The notes below the pieces were generated by a model that was not told the origin of the DNA, searched no databases, and saw only the letters and a program-made list of their open reading frames with translations. Of a stretch of 6,760 nt of DNA, positions 1-5,349 are shown piece after piece (position 1 is the stretch's first letter; each line of letters begins with the position of its first letter). Origin of the DNA: Rhodobiaceae bacterium. Lineage in GTDB: Bacteria; Pseudomonadota; Alphaproteobacteria; Parvibaculales; Parvibaculaceae. The position numbers and the translations under genes are program-made. The stretch lies in the NCBI GenBank assembly GCA_002746275.1, contig NVWR01000003.1:44478-51237 (forward strand). The letters run 5' to 3'.

Positions 1-14
1 TACACACGCAAAGG

Positions 15-54
15 TTTAGCGTTGTTTGCTAAAATATTTCAACTACCATTGAAA
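15..54. repeat. Two short AT-rich inverted repeats downstream of accA
   Basis: Two perfect 6-bp inverted repeats lie just past the accA stop. TTTCAA (37-42) pairs with TTGAAA (49-54) around a 6-base loop, and TTTAGC (15-20) pairs with GCTAAA (28-33) around a 7-base loop. Read on the minus strand, the first stem is followed by TATTTT, so it could act as a weak terminator for accA. The stems are AT-rich and no clean U-run follows, so a regulatory role or chance is also possible. The first 69 bases hold no gene that I can see. Confidence 0.3.
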
Positions 55-69
55 AAGAGCACAGAGGCT

Positions 70-1029
70 TCACACCAAGCCGGTTCGGCCAATCTGCATA
101 AATTTTTCCTGCCGCAGACGACGAATTGTCGAGCCGTCGAAACCTGACAGGTCGCGCAATTCCTGCTCAATGGCATCGCCCGCCTCACGGATTATCTGCG
201 CCCGTTCCCGGTGCGCCCCGCCGACAGGCTCAGGAATGATGCGGTCGATAACACCCAATTCCAAAAGGCTCTGCGCCGTCACTTTCATGGCCGCCGCTGC
301 GTCTTTCGCCTTATCTGAATTACGCCACAAGATCGATGCAGACGCTTCTGGTGACGCCACCGTGTAGATCGAATGTTCCAGCATCAAAACTTTGCTGGCG
401 GTTGCGATCGCCAACGCTCCCCCAGAACCACCTTCGCCAATGATCAGCGAAACGAACGGCACTCGAATATCCAGGCATTTATCGATGGAGCGCGCGATGG
501 CCTCAGCCTGCCCCCGCTCCTCACCTTCACGGCCAGGAAAAGCACCCGCTGTATCCACCAGAGTAATCACCGGCATGTTGAAACGATCTGCCAGCGTCAT
601 TAGTCGCACAGCTTTGCGATAGCCCTCCGGCTGGGCCATGCCAAAATTGTGCTTCATCCGGGTCTCCATGTCGGAGCCCTTCTCATGACCAAGAATCACA
701 ACCGAACGACCGCGAAAACGCCCGATCCCACCAACGATGGCATGGTCCTCACCAAACACCCGGTCTCCGGCGAGCGGTGTGAAGTCTTCTACAAAACCAT
801 CAATATAGTCGAGGAAATGAGGACGGTTCGGGTGCCTCGCCACCTGGGTCTTCTGCCAGGTATCAAGATCAGCATACATATTCACCAGCAACTGCGCGGC
901 CTTGGCCTCAAGCTTTGTCACTTCGTCAGAAATACCCGCAGACGAGTCATCCTGGGCCAGTCGCTTTAGCTCCTGGATCCTGCCCTCAAGCTCTGCGAGA
1001 GGTTTCTCAAATTCAAGATAAGTATGCAT
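70..1029 (-). CDS. accA: Acetyl-CoA carboxylase carboxyltransferase subunit alpha
   Basis: AccA pairs with AccD to form the alpha2beta2 carboxyltransferase, which moves the carboxyl group from biotin on AccB to acetyl-CoA, giving malonyl-CoA for fatty acid synthesis in the cytoplasm. The 319-residue length equals that of the E. coli protein. The N-terminal helical part (about 1-60) is followed by HPNRP (66-70) and the crotonase-fold domain, with GHEKG (114-118), DTAGAFPG (159-166), the glycine-rich GEGGSGGALA (198-207) that forms an oxyanion-type loop, and SPEA followed by SILWR (226-236). All are hallmarks of the family. The ATG at 1029 opens the usual 'YLEFEKPLAELE' start of alphaproteobacterial AccA. 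No strong Shine-Dalgarno precedes it. The gene lies 163 bases downstream of xerD on the same strand, so it may be co-transcribed or use a promoter in that gap. Nothing is missing or truncated. Confidence 0.98.
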   Translation of the reverse strand: MHTYLEFEKPLAELEGRIQELKRLAQDDSSAGISDEVTKLEAKAAQLLVNMYADLDTWQKTQVARHPNRPHFLDYIDGFVEDFTPLAGDRVFGEDHAIVGGIGRFRGRSVVILGHEKGSDMETRMKHNFGMAQPEGYRKAVRLMTLADRFNMPVITLVDTAGAFPGREGEERGQAEAIARSIDKCLDIRVPFVSLIIGEGGSGGALAIATASKVLMLEHSIYTVASPEASASILWRNSDKAKDAAAAMKVTAQSLLELGVIDRIIPEPVGGAHRERAQIIREAGDAIEQELRDLSGFDGSTIRRLRQEKFMQIGRTGLV

Positions 1030-1083
1030 GTTTTTTTGATTAACTCAGCCTAACTGGTTGCCCAACGGGCCATATCGCGGCGG

Positions 1084-1112
1084 ACACTGGCCCGCCCTCT
1101 ACAGCTTGTCAA
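1084..1112 (-). promoter_or_regulatory. Candidate promoter for accA
   Basis: On the minus strand a perfect TTGACA (-35-like, 1112-1107) is followed after 17 bases by CAGTGT (1089-1084), which matches the -10 consensus poorly. In many alphaproteobacteria the -35 hexamer is the better conserved element, so a promoter here is possible. It would start accA transcription about 50 bases upstream of the ATG and let accA be expressed separately from xerD. This rests on a single good hexamer. Confidence 0.3.
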
Positions 1113-1139
1113 CAGTCCGCCACATAGGCGGTTAACAGT
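1108..1139 (-). repeat. Imperfect direct repeat flanking a small palindrome, upstream of accA
   Basis: On the minus strand ACTGTTAAC (1139-1131) and ACTGTTGAC (1116-1108) agree at 8 of 9 positions and lie 23 bp apart, about two helical turns. Between them is the inverted repeat CCGCC-TATGT-GGCGG (1131-1117). The second copy contains most of the candidate -35 TTGACA of accA. The arrangement would suit an operator for a DNA-binding protein, but it could be chance. The hairpin lacks a U-run, so it is not a convincing xerD terminator. Confidence 0.3.
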
Positions 1140-1192
1140 GGCACAAATGAGGCCGCAGCAATCCCCTACGCCCCAGAACACGCTCATACCCG

Positions 1193-2164
1193 CTATTTCT
1201 TGCTCCTGAGAGGGTGGTGGGTTTCCACAAGCTCCCGCAGCCGTTCTTCGAGAATATGGGTGTAGATCTGTGTCGTGGAAATGTCAGCGTGCCCGAGCAA
1301 TTGCTGCACAGCTCTCAGGTCAGCTCCATTTGCAAGCAAATGACTGGCAAAAGCATGCCGCAACGTGTGAGGGGAAAGACTGTCCGGGTTGATTTCCGCT
1401 AGAACCGCAAGCTCTTTCAACAATTGCGCAAATCGATGCCGGGTCAGATGTCCCGCCTTACCACGCGAGGGAAACAGCCAGGGACTGGTGTTCTTGCCCA
1501 GCACGTCGGCACGGCATTGAACATAAATCGATATGGCCCCCAGCGCAGGCCCGTTCAGGGGCACAACCCGTTCCCGTCCGCCTTTACCCCGCACATTGAT
1601 CATGCGCTCTCCGCGCGCAACCGCCGCGAGTGGCAGACTGACAAGCTCGCTGACCCTCAAGCCCGTAGCGTAAAGCACTTCCATAAGACAGACCGTGCGT
1701 GCCCGGCGGTAGGCCTGCTTGTCCGGATCAACAATCGCGGCACCGTAGCGGTTGGCGGCCTCCAGCAACTGATCGACTTCATCAACGCTGACAGTTTTCG
1801 GCAACGGCCGCGCCAACTTCGGGGCCTCAATGATACTGCAGGGATCATCGTCGCGAACATTTTCACTCATCAGAAAATGGCCAAACTGACGGATGGCTGA
1901 CAGGCGCCGGGCCGCCGTACTGGCGGCAAGTCCATTCGCTTCCATTAGAGCGAGGTAAGCCCGCACATCGCCACTGTTGAAGGCAACAAAGTCTCGCCCC
2001 CGCATCGAGAGCAACATCCCAAAATCCATGAGATCCCGCGTGTAGGCCTCGAGCGTGTTTTGAGCGGCACCCCGCTCGGCACTCAACATTTCAAGAAAAG
2101 CATCCAGGCGAAAAATGTCGGTCGGCAGCTTGCGGGACCCAGACTTATCGCCTCGCCCGGTCAC
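1193..2164 (-). CDS. xerD: Site-specific tyrosine recombinase XerD
   Basis: XerD acts with XerC at the dif site near the replication terminus to resolve chromosome dimers, usually under control of FtsK. The N-terminal core-binding SAM-like domain covers about residues 15-105. The catalytic domain carries the complete set: Arg170 (in ATGLRVSEL), Lys194 (in RGKGGRER), His266 and Arg269 (in SPHTLRH), His292 (LLGHAD) and the nucleophile Tyr301 (in STTQIYTH). The end, ISTTQIYTHILEERLRELV then THHP, resembles XerD more than XerC. At 323 residues it is slightly longer than E. coli XerD, with an insertion near 141-152. The start is the GTG at 2164, preceded by GGAG with 8-base spacing. The preceding gene stops 2 bases upstream, so the two are probably translationally coupled. 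The housekeeping context argues against a phage or integron integrase. XerC is the main alternative. Confidence 0.94.
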   Translation of the reverse strand: MTGRGDKSGSRKLPTDIFRLDAFLEMLSAERGAAQNTLEAYTRDLMDFGMLLSMRGRDFVAFNSGDVRAYLALMEANGLAASTAARRLSAIRQFGHFLMSENVRDDDPCSIIEAPKLARPLPKTVSVDEVDQLLEAANRYGAAIVDPDKQAYRRARTVCLMEVLYATGLRVSELVSLPLAAVARGERMINVRGKGGRERVVPLNGPALGAISIYVQCRADVLGKNTSPWLFPSRGKAGHLTRHRFAQLLKELAVLAEINPDSLSPHTLRHAFASHLLANGADLRAVQQLLGHADISTTQIYTHILEERLRELVETHHPLRSKK

Positions 2165-2166
2165 CT

Positions 2167-4182
2167 TCAGCGCTCCGCGTTCATGTGGGCTATGAGTGCT
2201 TCAACACTGAGGCGCCTTGCATCCCGATCAAGACCAACCCGCCTCAACGCCGCGACAATCGCCCCCAGCGACTGGGGGTGTGTGCCTGCCGGCCCTGCCT
2301 TCTGGAGAGCTGCAAGCGTGAGCAAAACAGTTTCTCCAACCCGACCCTCTTCGCTTGCCCGTTTGAGTTGGCGCATCACCGCAATGGGCGGCACCGCCCC
2401 GCCGGGCAAATCGCCAACAGCAAGCAGTGCATCCCACACCGATTGCGGCATCTGCACACCAAGCCCTTCCAGTAGAACAATTTCAAGAGCAGCGAAGTCG
2501 CGTGCCCGCCCCCCAATGGCCAGGTCATCAAGCGCATCCTGCACAATGGCAGGAATGGGAACAGGGCCCTCAGAGGAAGAAGCCTCTGCCGGGGAAGGAG
2601 ATGGGGTGATGGGCGGCGCAACAAAAAAACTTGGGTCAATCAGCCTTACCAGAGCCTGCAGCTCACGGTGTTGGCGCGCCCGAGCCCCTTGATCATTCAA
2701 CGTCGAAAGCCACATGCCGGCACGCACCCGGTCACCCAGTTCAACAAAAGCCCGAACCGCCAGCGGCGCAAAAGCCGACAACACAGTTGAAGGAGGGACC
2801 GTCGCCAACGCGCCTTTGTGGGCAACCAGCGTCGCCCGGTAAGCAGGGCCACCGACTTCCCGAAGAAAAACTGCCGCGAGCAAATCCGCTCGTCCCGCTG
2901 GAACACGCTCATCCAATATAGCTTGGTGAAAGAGTGCCCGACGTCGGAAGGGAGAGGCCGGTTCACGGCCAATGCGAACGCCTTCCACATCTTCGCGTGT
3001 ATAAGGAACGGAGAGATAGGCCGCCGCCATTTCATCGCCAGAAATCAAACCCAGAGAGGCCGCGCGTTCAGCGGCGGCAACCCGAATTTCAGGGTCAAAC
3101 GCCCAATCGTCAGCAACAGAAGTAAGAAGGCCGGGAACAAGATGGGGAACAGTTTCCCCAGAAAGATCATGTTTTGCCAGCTGCAACATACGGAAGTTCA
3201 AAGCGCTCAGAGCAGCCGGAACAGTCGCGTCAAGAACCAGCCCCTCAGACGCCATAGCGGCGAGTGACAGGAAATAGGGATCATCCAGACCCTGCTCTCG
3301 TGCAAGGTCAGCCGTCAAATTGGCAGCCCCCGTCTGTCCGCCCAAAATCTGACAATAAATAGAAAGTTTTGTGGCAAACGCGGCAAGGGCATCGCTTGAA
3401 GGATCCCCGCCAACGGGGAGGGTCGACAACATATTGCAGGCCAGCGCACTTTCACCTGCCCCAAGAGCGGCTTTTGCAAACTCTGCTGCGGCCAACGGGC
3501 TTGGGCGTGCCCCCCCAACCCGCGCCATCAACTGGACAATATCACCGCTCCGCCCTGCCTCATTGAGTTGTCGAAGACGTAGCGCCAAGAGCGACACACC
3601 ACTGTTAGCGCCTTGTGGTGCTCGTGCGGCCGTCAACAAAAGCCGCCGCGACAGATCGCTCATAAAAGCTGAAGACGTATCTCCGGGAACCTGTCCAAGG
3701 GTCTGCTCAACAAGTCGACGTCCCGTACCGGTCCACATGTCCGTGCTCAGCCCACTACTGGCCTCATCAAGCAGTCCCGCACTGGCCTCATCAAGCTGGC
3801 CGAGGGTACCCATGGCAACGCCACTGCCCGCCTCCCCTGGCCGTGCGCCGATGTCACGCACAGGAAGGACGTCCCTGCGGGTCGCACTAGGCCCCGCTGG
3901 AAACAGGGTCATGTCCAAGTCAGCATCGACGGCATCGGGGCCAACGTCATTGTCTATATTGGGGGGTAAAATCCGGATAGGGCCGCGCGGGGGAGCAGCC
4001 TCTGGCTCGCCGATCGGGTCGGTCACAACCGTACTTTTCGGATCAAAAGGCCAATCTGGCGCTGGCGCTCCGACGGTCGCCTCGGCCGCAGCCGGGCCCG
4101 CCGCTCCCAGCAGCACGAAAAACGCGGCGGCAATACAGGTCCCACCCGAAAGGGCGTACCACTTAACGGGGGAAACGATCAT
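2167..4182 (-). CDS. Exported alpha-helical repeat protein of unknown function
   Basis: I do not recognise a named family. From the ATG at 4182 the product has 671 residues. Residues 1-33 look like a Sec signal peptide: a short N-region with Lys7, a hydrophobic core (about 11-25) and an A-x-A site ending AAA before EA, so a periplasmic location is likely. Next comes a Pro/Gly/Asp-rich, probably disordered stretch (about 34-125), a doubled LDEAS motif (130-134 and 138-142), then long runs of Ala/Leu-rich amphipathic helices resembling TPR-type solenoids (about 170-515). A Pro/Ser-rich linker (about 521-544) leads to a final helical block ending in a GRVGETVLLTLAAL-type helix pair. The longer frame from TTG at 4296 would add 38 residues, but these are read through a better small gene in another frame. 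No enzyme motif is visible. The gene overlaps the peptide gene upstream by 20 bases and ends 2 bases before xerD. I infer a structural or scaffold role in the envelope; this is unproven. Confidence 0.85.
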   Translation of the reverse strand: MIVSPVKWYALSGGTCIAAAFFVLLGAAGPAAAEATVGAPAPDWPFDPKSTVVTDPIGEPEAAPPRGPIRILPPNIDNDVGPDAVDADLDMTLFPAGPSATRRDVLPVRDIGARPGEAGSGVAMGTLGQLDEASAGLLDEASSGLSTDMWTGTGRRLVEQTLGQVPGDTSSAFMSDLSRRLLLTAARAPQGANSGVSLLALRLRQLNEAGRSGDIVQLMARVGGARPSPLAAAEFAKAALGAGESALACNMLSTLPVGGDPSSDALAAFATKLSIYCQILGGQTGAANLTADLAREQGLDDPYFLSLAAMASEGLVLDATVPAALSALNFRMLQLAKHDLSGETVPHLVPGLLTSVADDWAFDPEIRVAAAERAASLGLISGDEMAAAYLSVPYTREDVEGVRIGREPASPFRRRALFHQAILDERVPAGRADLLAAVFLREVGGPAYRATLVAHKGALATVPPSTVLSAFAPLAVRAFVELGDRVRAGMWLSTLNDQGARARQHRELQALVRLIDPSFFVAPPITPSPSPAEASSSEGPVPIPAIVQDALDDLAIGGRARDFAALEIVLLEGLGVQMPQSVWDALLAVGDLPGGAVPPIAVMRQLKRASEEGRVGETVLLTLAALQKAGPAGTHPQSLGAIVAALRRVGLDRDARRLSVEALIAHMNAER
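2173..2176 (-). promoter_or_regulatory. Ribosome binding site setting the xerD GTG start
   Basis: GGAG on the minus strand (2176-2173) lies 8 bases before the GTG at 2164, inside the last codons of the upstream gene. It supports the unusual GTG start and a coupled translation of the two genes. The first in-frame ATG codons downstream (residues 26 and 46) would cut into the N-terminal DNA-binding domain. Confidence 0.6.
3748..3795 (-). repeat. 24-bp tandem duplication inside the exported protein gene
   Basis: Two adjacent 24-bp units (3748-3771 and 3772-3795) agree at 20 of 24 positions, and the 15-base core ACTGGCCTCATCAAG is identical (plus-strand reading). The frame is kept, producing two 8-residue units, LDEASAGL and LDEASSGL, in the segment before the helical repeats. 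It looks like a local in-frame duplication that has begun to diverge. Confidence 0.8.
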
Positions 4183-4306
4183 TGGAAATGGTTTTTTCGA
4201 CTGGCGCGCTTTGCGGCTCAACAGCCTGCGCGAGATAAACAATACCCACGAAACCAGCGCCACCCAAAATCGCCAACACGACCAATCCCCGAACAAAACT
4301 CTTCAC
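4163..4306 (-). CDS. Small single-pass membrane peptide, 47 residues, unknown function
   Basis: A 47-codon frame starts with GTG at 4306 and ends with TAA at 4163. GGAG on the minus strand (4321-4318) precedes the start by 11 bases. The product begins MKSFVRG (GTG read as Met), has one hydrophobic segment (about residues 8-28, with a GGAG helix-packing type stretch), and ends in a short polar tail: EPQSAPVEK then TISNDRFPR. The positive N-terminus predicts N-in, with the tail in the periplasm. The composition is far more protein-like than the competing frame. The tail 'PVEKxIxNDRFPR' resembles small uncharacterised alphaproteobacterial proteins that I recall, but I cannot search for them here. 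The stop lies 20 bases inside the next gene, whose ATG (4182) has no Shine-Dalgarno of its own, so translational coupling is likely. Its partner is also predicted to be exported. The function is unknown. Confidence 0.72.
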   Translation of the reverse strand: MKSFVRGLVVLAILGGAGFVGIVYLAQAVEPQSAPVEKTISNDRFPR

Positions 4307-4356
4307 AGCGCCACAATCTCCACTTGCTAATCGAGCATCTCAGTAGGCCATTTGCA

Positions 4357-4368
4357 CCGCCGAAGCGG
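4357..4368 (-). other. Short UUCG-tetraloop hairpin in the leader of the membrane-peptide operon
   Basis: On the minus strand CCGC-TTCG-GCGG forms a 4-bp stem, extendable by one G·U pair, closed by a C(UUCG)G tetraloop, which is unusually stable in RNA. It lies about 50 bases before the GTG at 4306, so it would sit in the 5' leader of the transcript. No U-run follows, so it is not a terminator. It could stabilise the message or be chance. Confidence 0.3.
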
Positions 4369-4392
4369 CTTCCTGGCACTTTAAGCTCATAC

Positions 4393-4421
4393 ATTTGACC
4401 AAATTAGGGCATGAACCCCAA
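4393..4421 (-). promoter_or_regulatory. Candidate promoter for the leftward operon, with an overlapping palindrome
   Basis: On the minus strand TTGGGG (4421-4416) and TCAAAT (4398-4393) are separated by 17 bases, matching 3 of 6 and 4 of 6 consensus positions. The perfect inverted repeat ATTTG-AC-CAAAT (4393-4404) overlaps the -10-like box and could be an operator. It would give a leader of roughly 80 bases ahead of the GTG at 4306. The match is weak. Confidence 0.25.
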
Positions 4422-4507
4422 CTCATTCGTTAAATTGCGAGGCTGATCCTTGCCAAAACGATCTCCAAAGTCGACATATATCCTGGAAAGAGGCCTTGTG
4501 AAGGAAA

Positions 4508-4536
4508 CTGAAACCCGTGCGACACTGAGATAGGAT
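4508..4536 (+). promoter_or_regulatory. Candidate promoter for aroK-aroB
   Basis: CTGAAA (4508-4513) and TAGGAT (4531-4536) are separated by exactly 17 bases, each with 4 of 6 consensus matches. Transcription would begin near 4543, leaving a leader of about 160 bases before the aroK ATG. Other partial matches exist in the region, such as TTAACA at 4650-4655 without a usable -10, so this choice is tentative. Confidence 0.28.
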
Positions 4537-4614
4537 GGACGAGAAGGGATAAATCCCCAAATGTCGGCGGCTTTCCCAACTGTTCCTGTATCACGGTAGA
4601 CCTTGATAATGCGC

Positions 4615-4633
4615 CGGGGCGAGAAACACCCCG
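4615..4633 (+). other. GC-rich hairpin in the aroK leader
   Basis: CGGGG (4615-4619) pairs with CCCCG (4629-4633) around a 9-base loop, 70 bases before the aroK ATG. It is not followed by a U-run and no leader peptide rich in aromatic residues was seen nearby, so there is no positive sign of attenuation. Confidence 0.3.
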
Positions 4634-4703
4634 CAGGCTGGACCCGATATTAACAAACCGCGTCGCATACTTCCTGCAGCGAGGTTGAGCGACAGATGAT
4701 GAT

Positions 4704-5345
4704 ATGAACGACACTCAGCCGCTGACAAACAAGGCACCCGATGGCGGGACGACGAGGAATATGGACGACCCGACCTTGATTGACCGCGTTGCGACATCGC
4801 TTGGTGACAAATCGCTGGTATTGATCGGCCTCATGGGGGCTGGCAAAACCACCATTGGTCGCCGCCTAGCGAGCCGCCTGGATGTACATTTCGTCGATGC
4901 TGATCTCGAAATTGAAAAAGCAGCTGGATGCACAATCGCGGACATTTTCAAGAAATTTGGAGAAGCCCATTTTCGCGATGGCGAGCGACGTGTCATTGCC
5001 CGCTTGATGAGCGATGGTCCCCAGGTCTTGGCCACTGGCGGGGGCGCTTTCATGAATGCGCAAACCCGTGCCGCGATACACGAAAAAGGGGTTTCGATCT
5101 GGCTCAAAGCAGACATTGACGTTTTGATGAAACGGGTCAGCCGCAGGTCACATCGCCCTTTGCTCCAAAACGACGACCCCCAGGCCGTCATGCAACGCTT
5201 AATGGATGAGCGCTACCCCATTTATGCCGAGGCAAATCTCACCATCGACAGCAAAGAAGGCCCACATGATGCGGTTGTCGACGAAATCATTCAGGCGCTT
5301 GACCTTCATCTAACCCCTTCCACTTCCTCTAAGACACAAGATTGA
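4704..5345 (+). CDS. aroK: Shikimate kinase
   Basis: It phosphorylates shikimate to shikimate 3-phosphate with ATP, the fifth step of the chorismate pathway, in the cytoplasm. Visible motifs in order are the Walker A loop GLMGAGKT (42-49), the shikimate/Mg-binding VDAD (Asp65, Asp67), FRDGE (Arg91, shikimate binding), the TGGGAF glycine motif (111-116), the lid segment with RPLL (151-154) and the conserved Arg170 in ERYPIY. All key residues are present. The 213-residue length exceeds the usual 170-180 because of about 35 poorly conserved residues before the kinase core and a short tail. N-terminal extensions are common in alphaproteobacterial AroK. The ATG at 4704 has an in-frame stop 15 bases upstream and only weak Shine-Dalgarno material. 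The ATG at 4761 (residue 20) is an alternative start that would keep the whole core. aroB follows after 4 bases, indicating an operon. Confidence 0.96.
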   Translation: MNDTQPLTNKAPDGGTTRNMDDPTLIDRVATSLGDKSLVLIGLMGAGKTTIGRRLASRLDVHFVDADLEIEKAAGCTIADIFKKFGEAHFRDGERRVIARLMSDGPQVLATGGGAFMNAQTRAAIHEKGVSIWLKADIDVLMKRVSRRSHRPLLQNDDPQAVMQRLMDERYPIYAEANLTIDSKEGPHDAVVDEIIQALDLHLTPSTSSKTQD

Positions 5346-5349
5346 GACA

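Larger units (their letters stand above)
4307..4703. other. Divergent intergenic region, 397 bases
   Basis: This stretch separates the leftward membrane-peptide/exported-protein/xerD unit from the rightward aroK/aroB unit and must hold the promoters for both. I see only weak promoter matches, one compact palindrome (4393-4404) and a few short hairpins (4357-4368, 4546-4557 and 4615-4633). A 94-codon minus-strand frame from a GTG at 4714 to 4430 covers much of it, but its product has no recognisable motif, hydrophobic pattern or family feature, so I do not call it. No tRNA or riboswitch was recognised. Confidence 0.7.

Noticed and set aside
649..969. 106-codon plus-strand frame opposite accA
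   Set aside because: It is a shadow of a full-length, motif-complete accA.
1117..1131. Terminator after xerD
   Set aside because: The CCGCC/GGCGG hairpin has only a 5-bp stem and no U-run on either strand.
1193..2164. Phage or integron integrase
   Set aside because: The tyrosine recombinase is flanked by core metabolic genes, is translationally coupled to its neighbour, has XerD-type C-terminal motifs, and no att-like repeats or other mobile genes are present.
2060..2692. 210-codon plus-strand frame spanning the xerD/exported-protein junction
   Set aside because: It is antisense to both genes, with low-complexity Ser/Arg/Ala-rich composition and no motif.
4069..4182. Lipoprotein signal in the exported protein (Cys at residue 16)
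   Set aside because: The residues before the Cys are GGT, with no Leu/Val at -3, and the Cys lies early in the hydrophobic core, so a standard signal peptidase I site (AAA before EA) fits better.
3371..4330. 319-codon plus-strand frame opposite the exported protein gene
   Set aside because: It is antisense to a well-supported coding region, is rich in Ser/Pro/Arg/Ala as expected from reading a GC-biased gene backwards, and has no recognisable domain.
4546..4557. GGGA-TAAA-TCCC hairpin as a leader regulator
   Set aside because: A 4-bp stem is expected by chance in a region this long, and nothing around it suggests a riboswitch or attenuator.
4430..4714. 94-codon minus-strand frame filling much of the divergent region
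   Set aside because: It starts at a GTG inside aroK, shows no motif or hydrophobic pattern, and occupies the place where promoters of two divergent units must lie. Its composition does not look like that of the neighbouring proteins.
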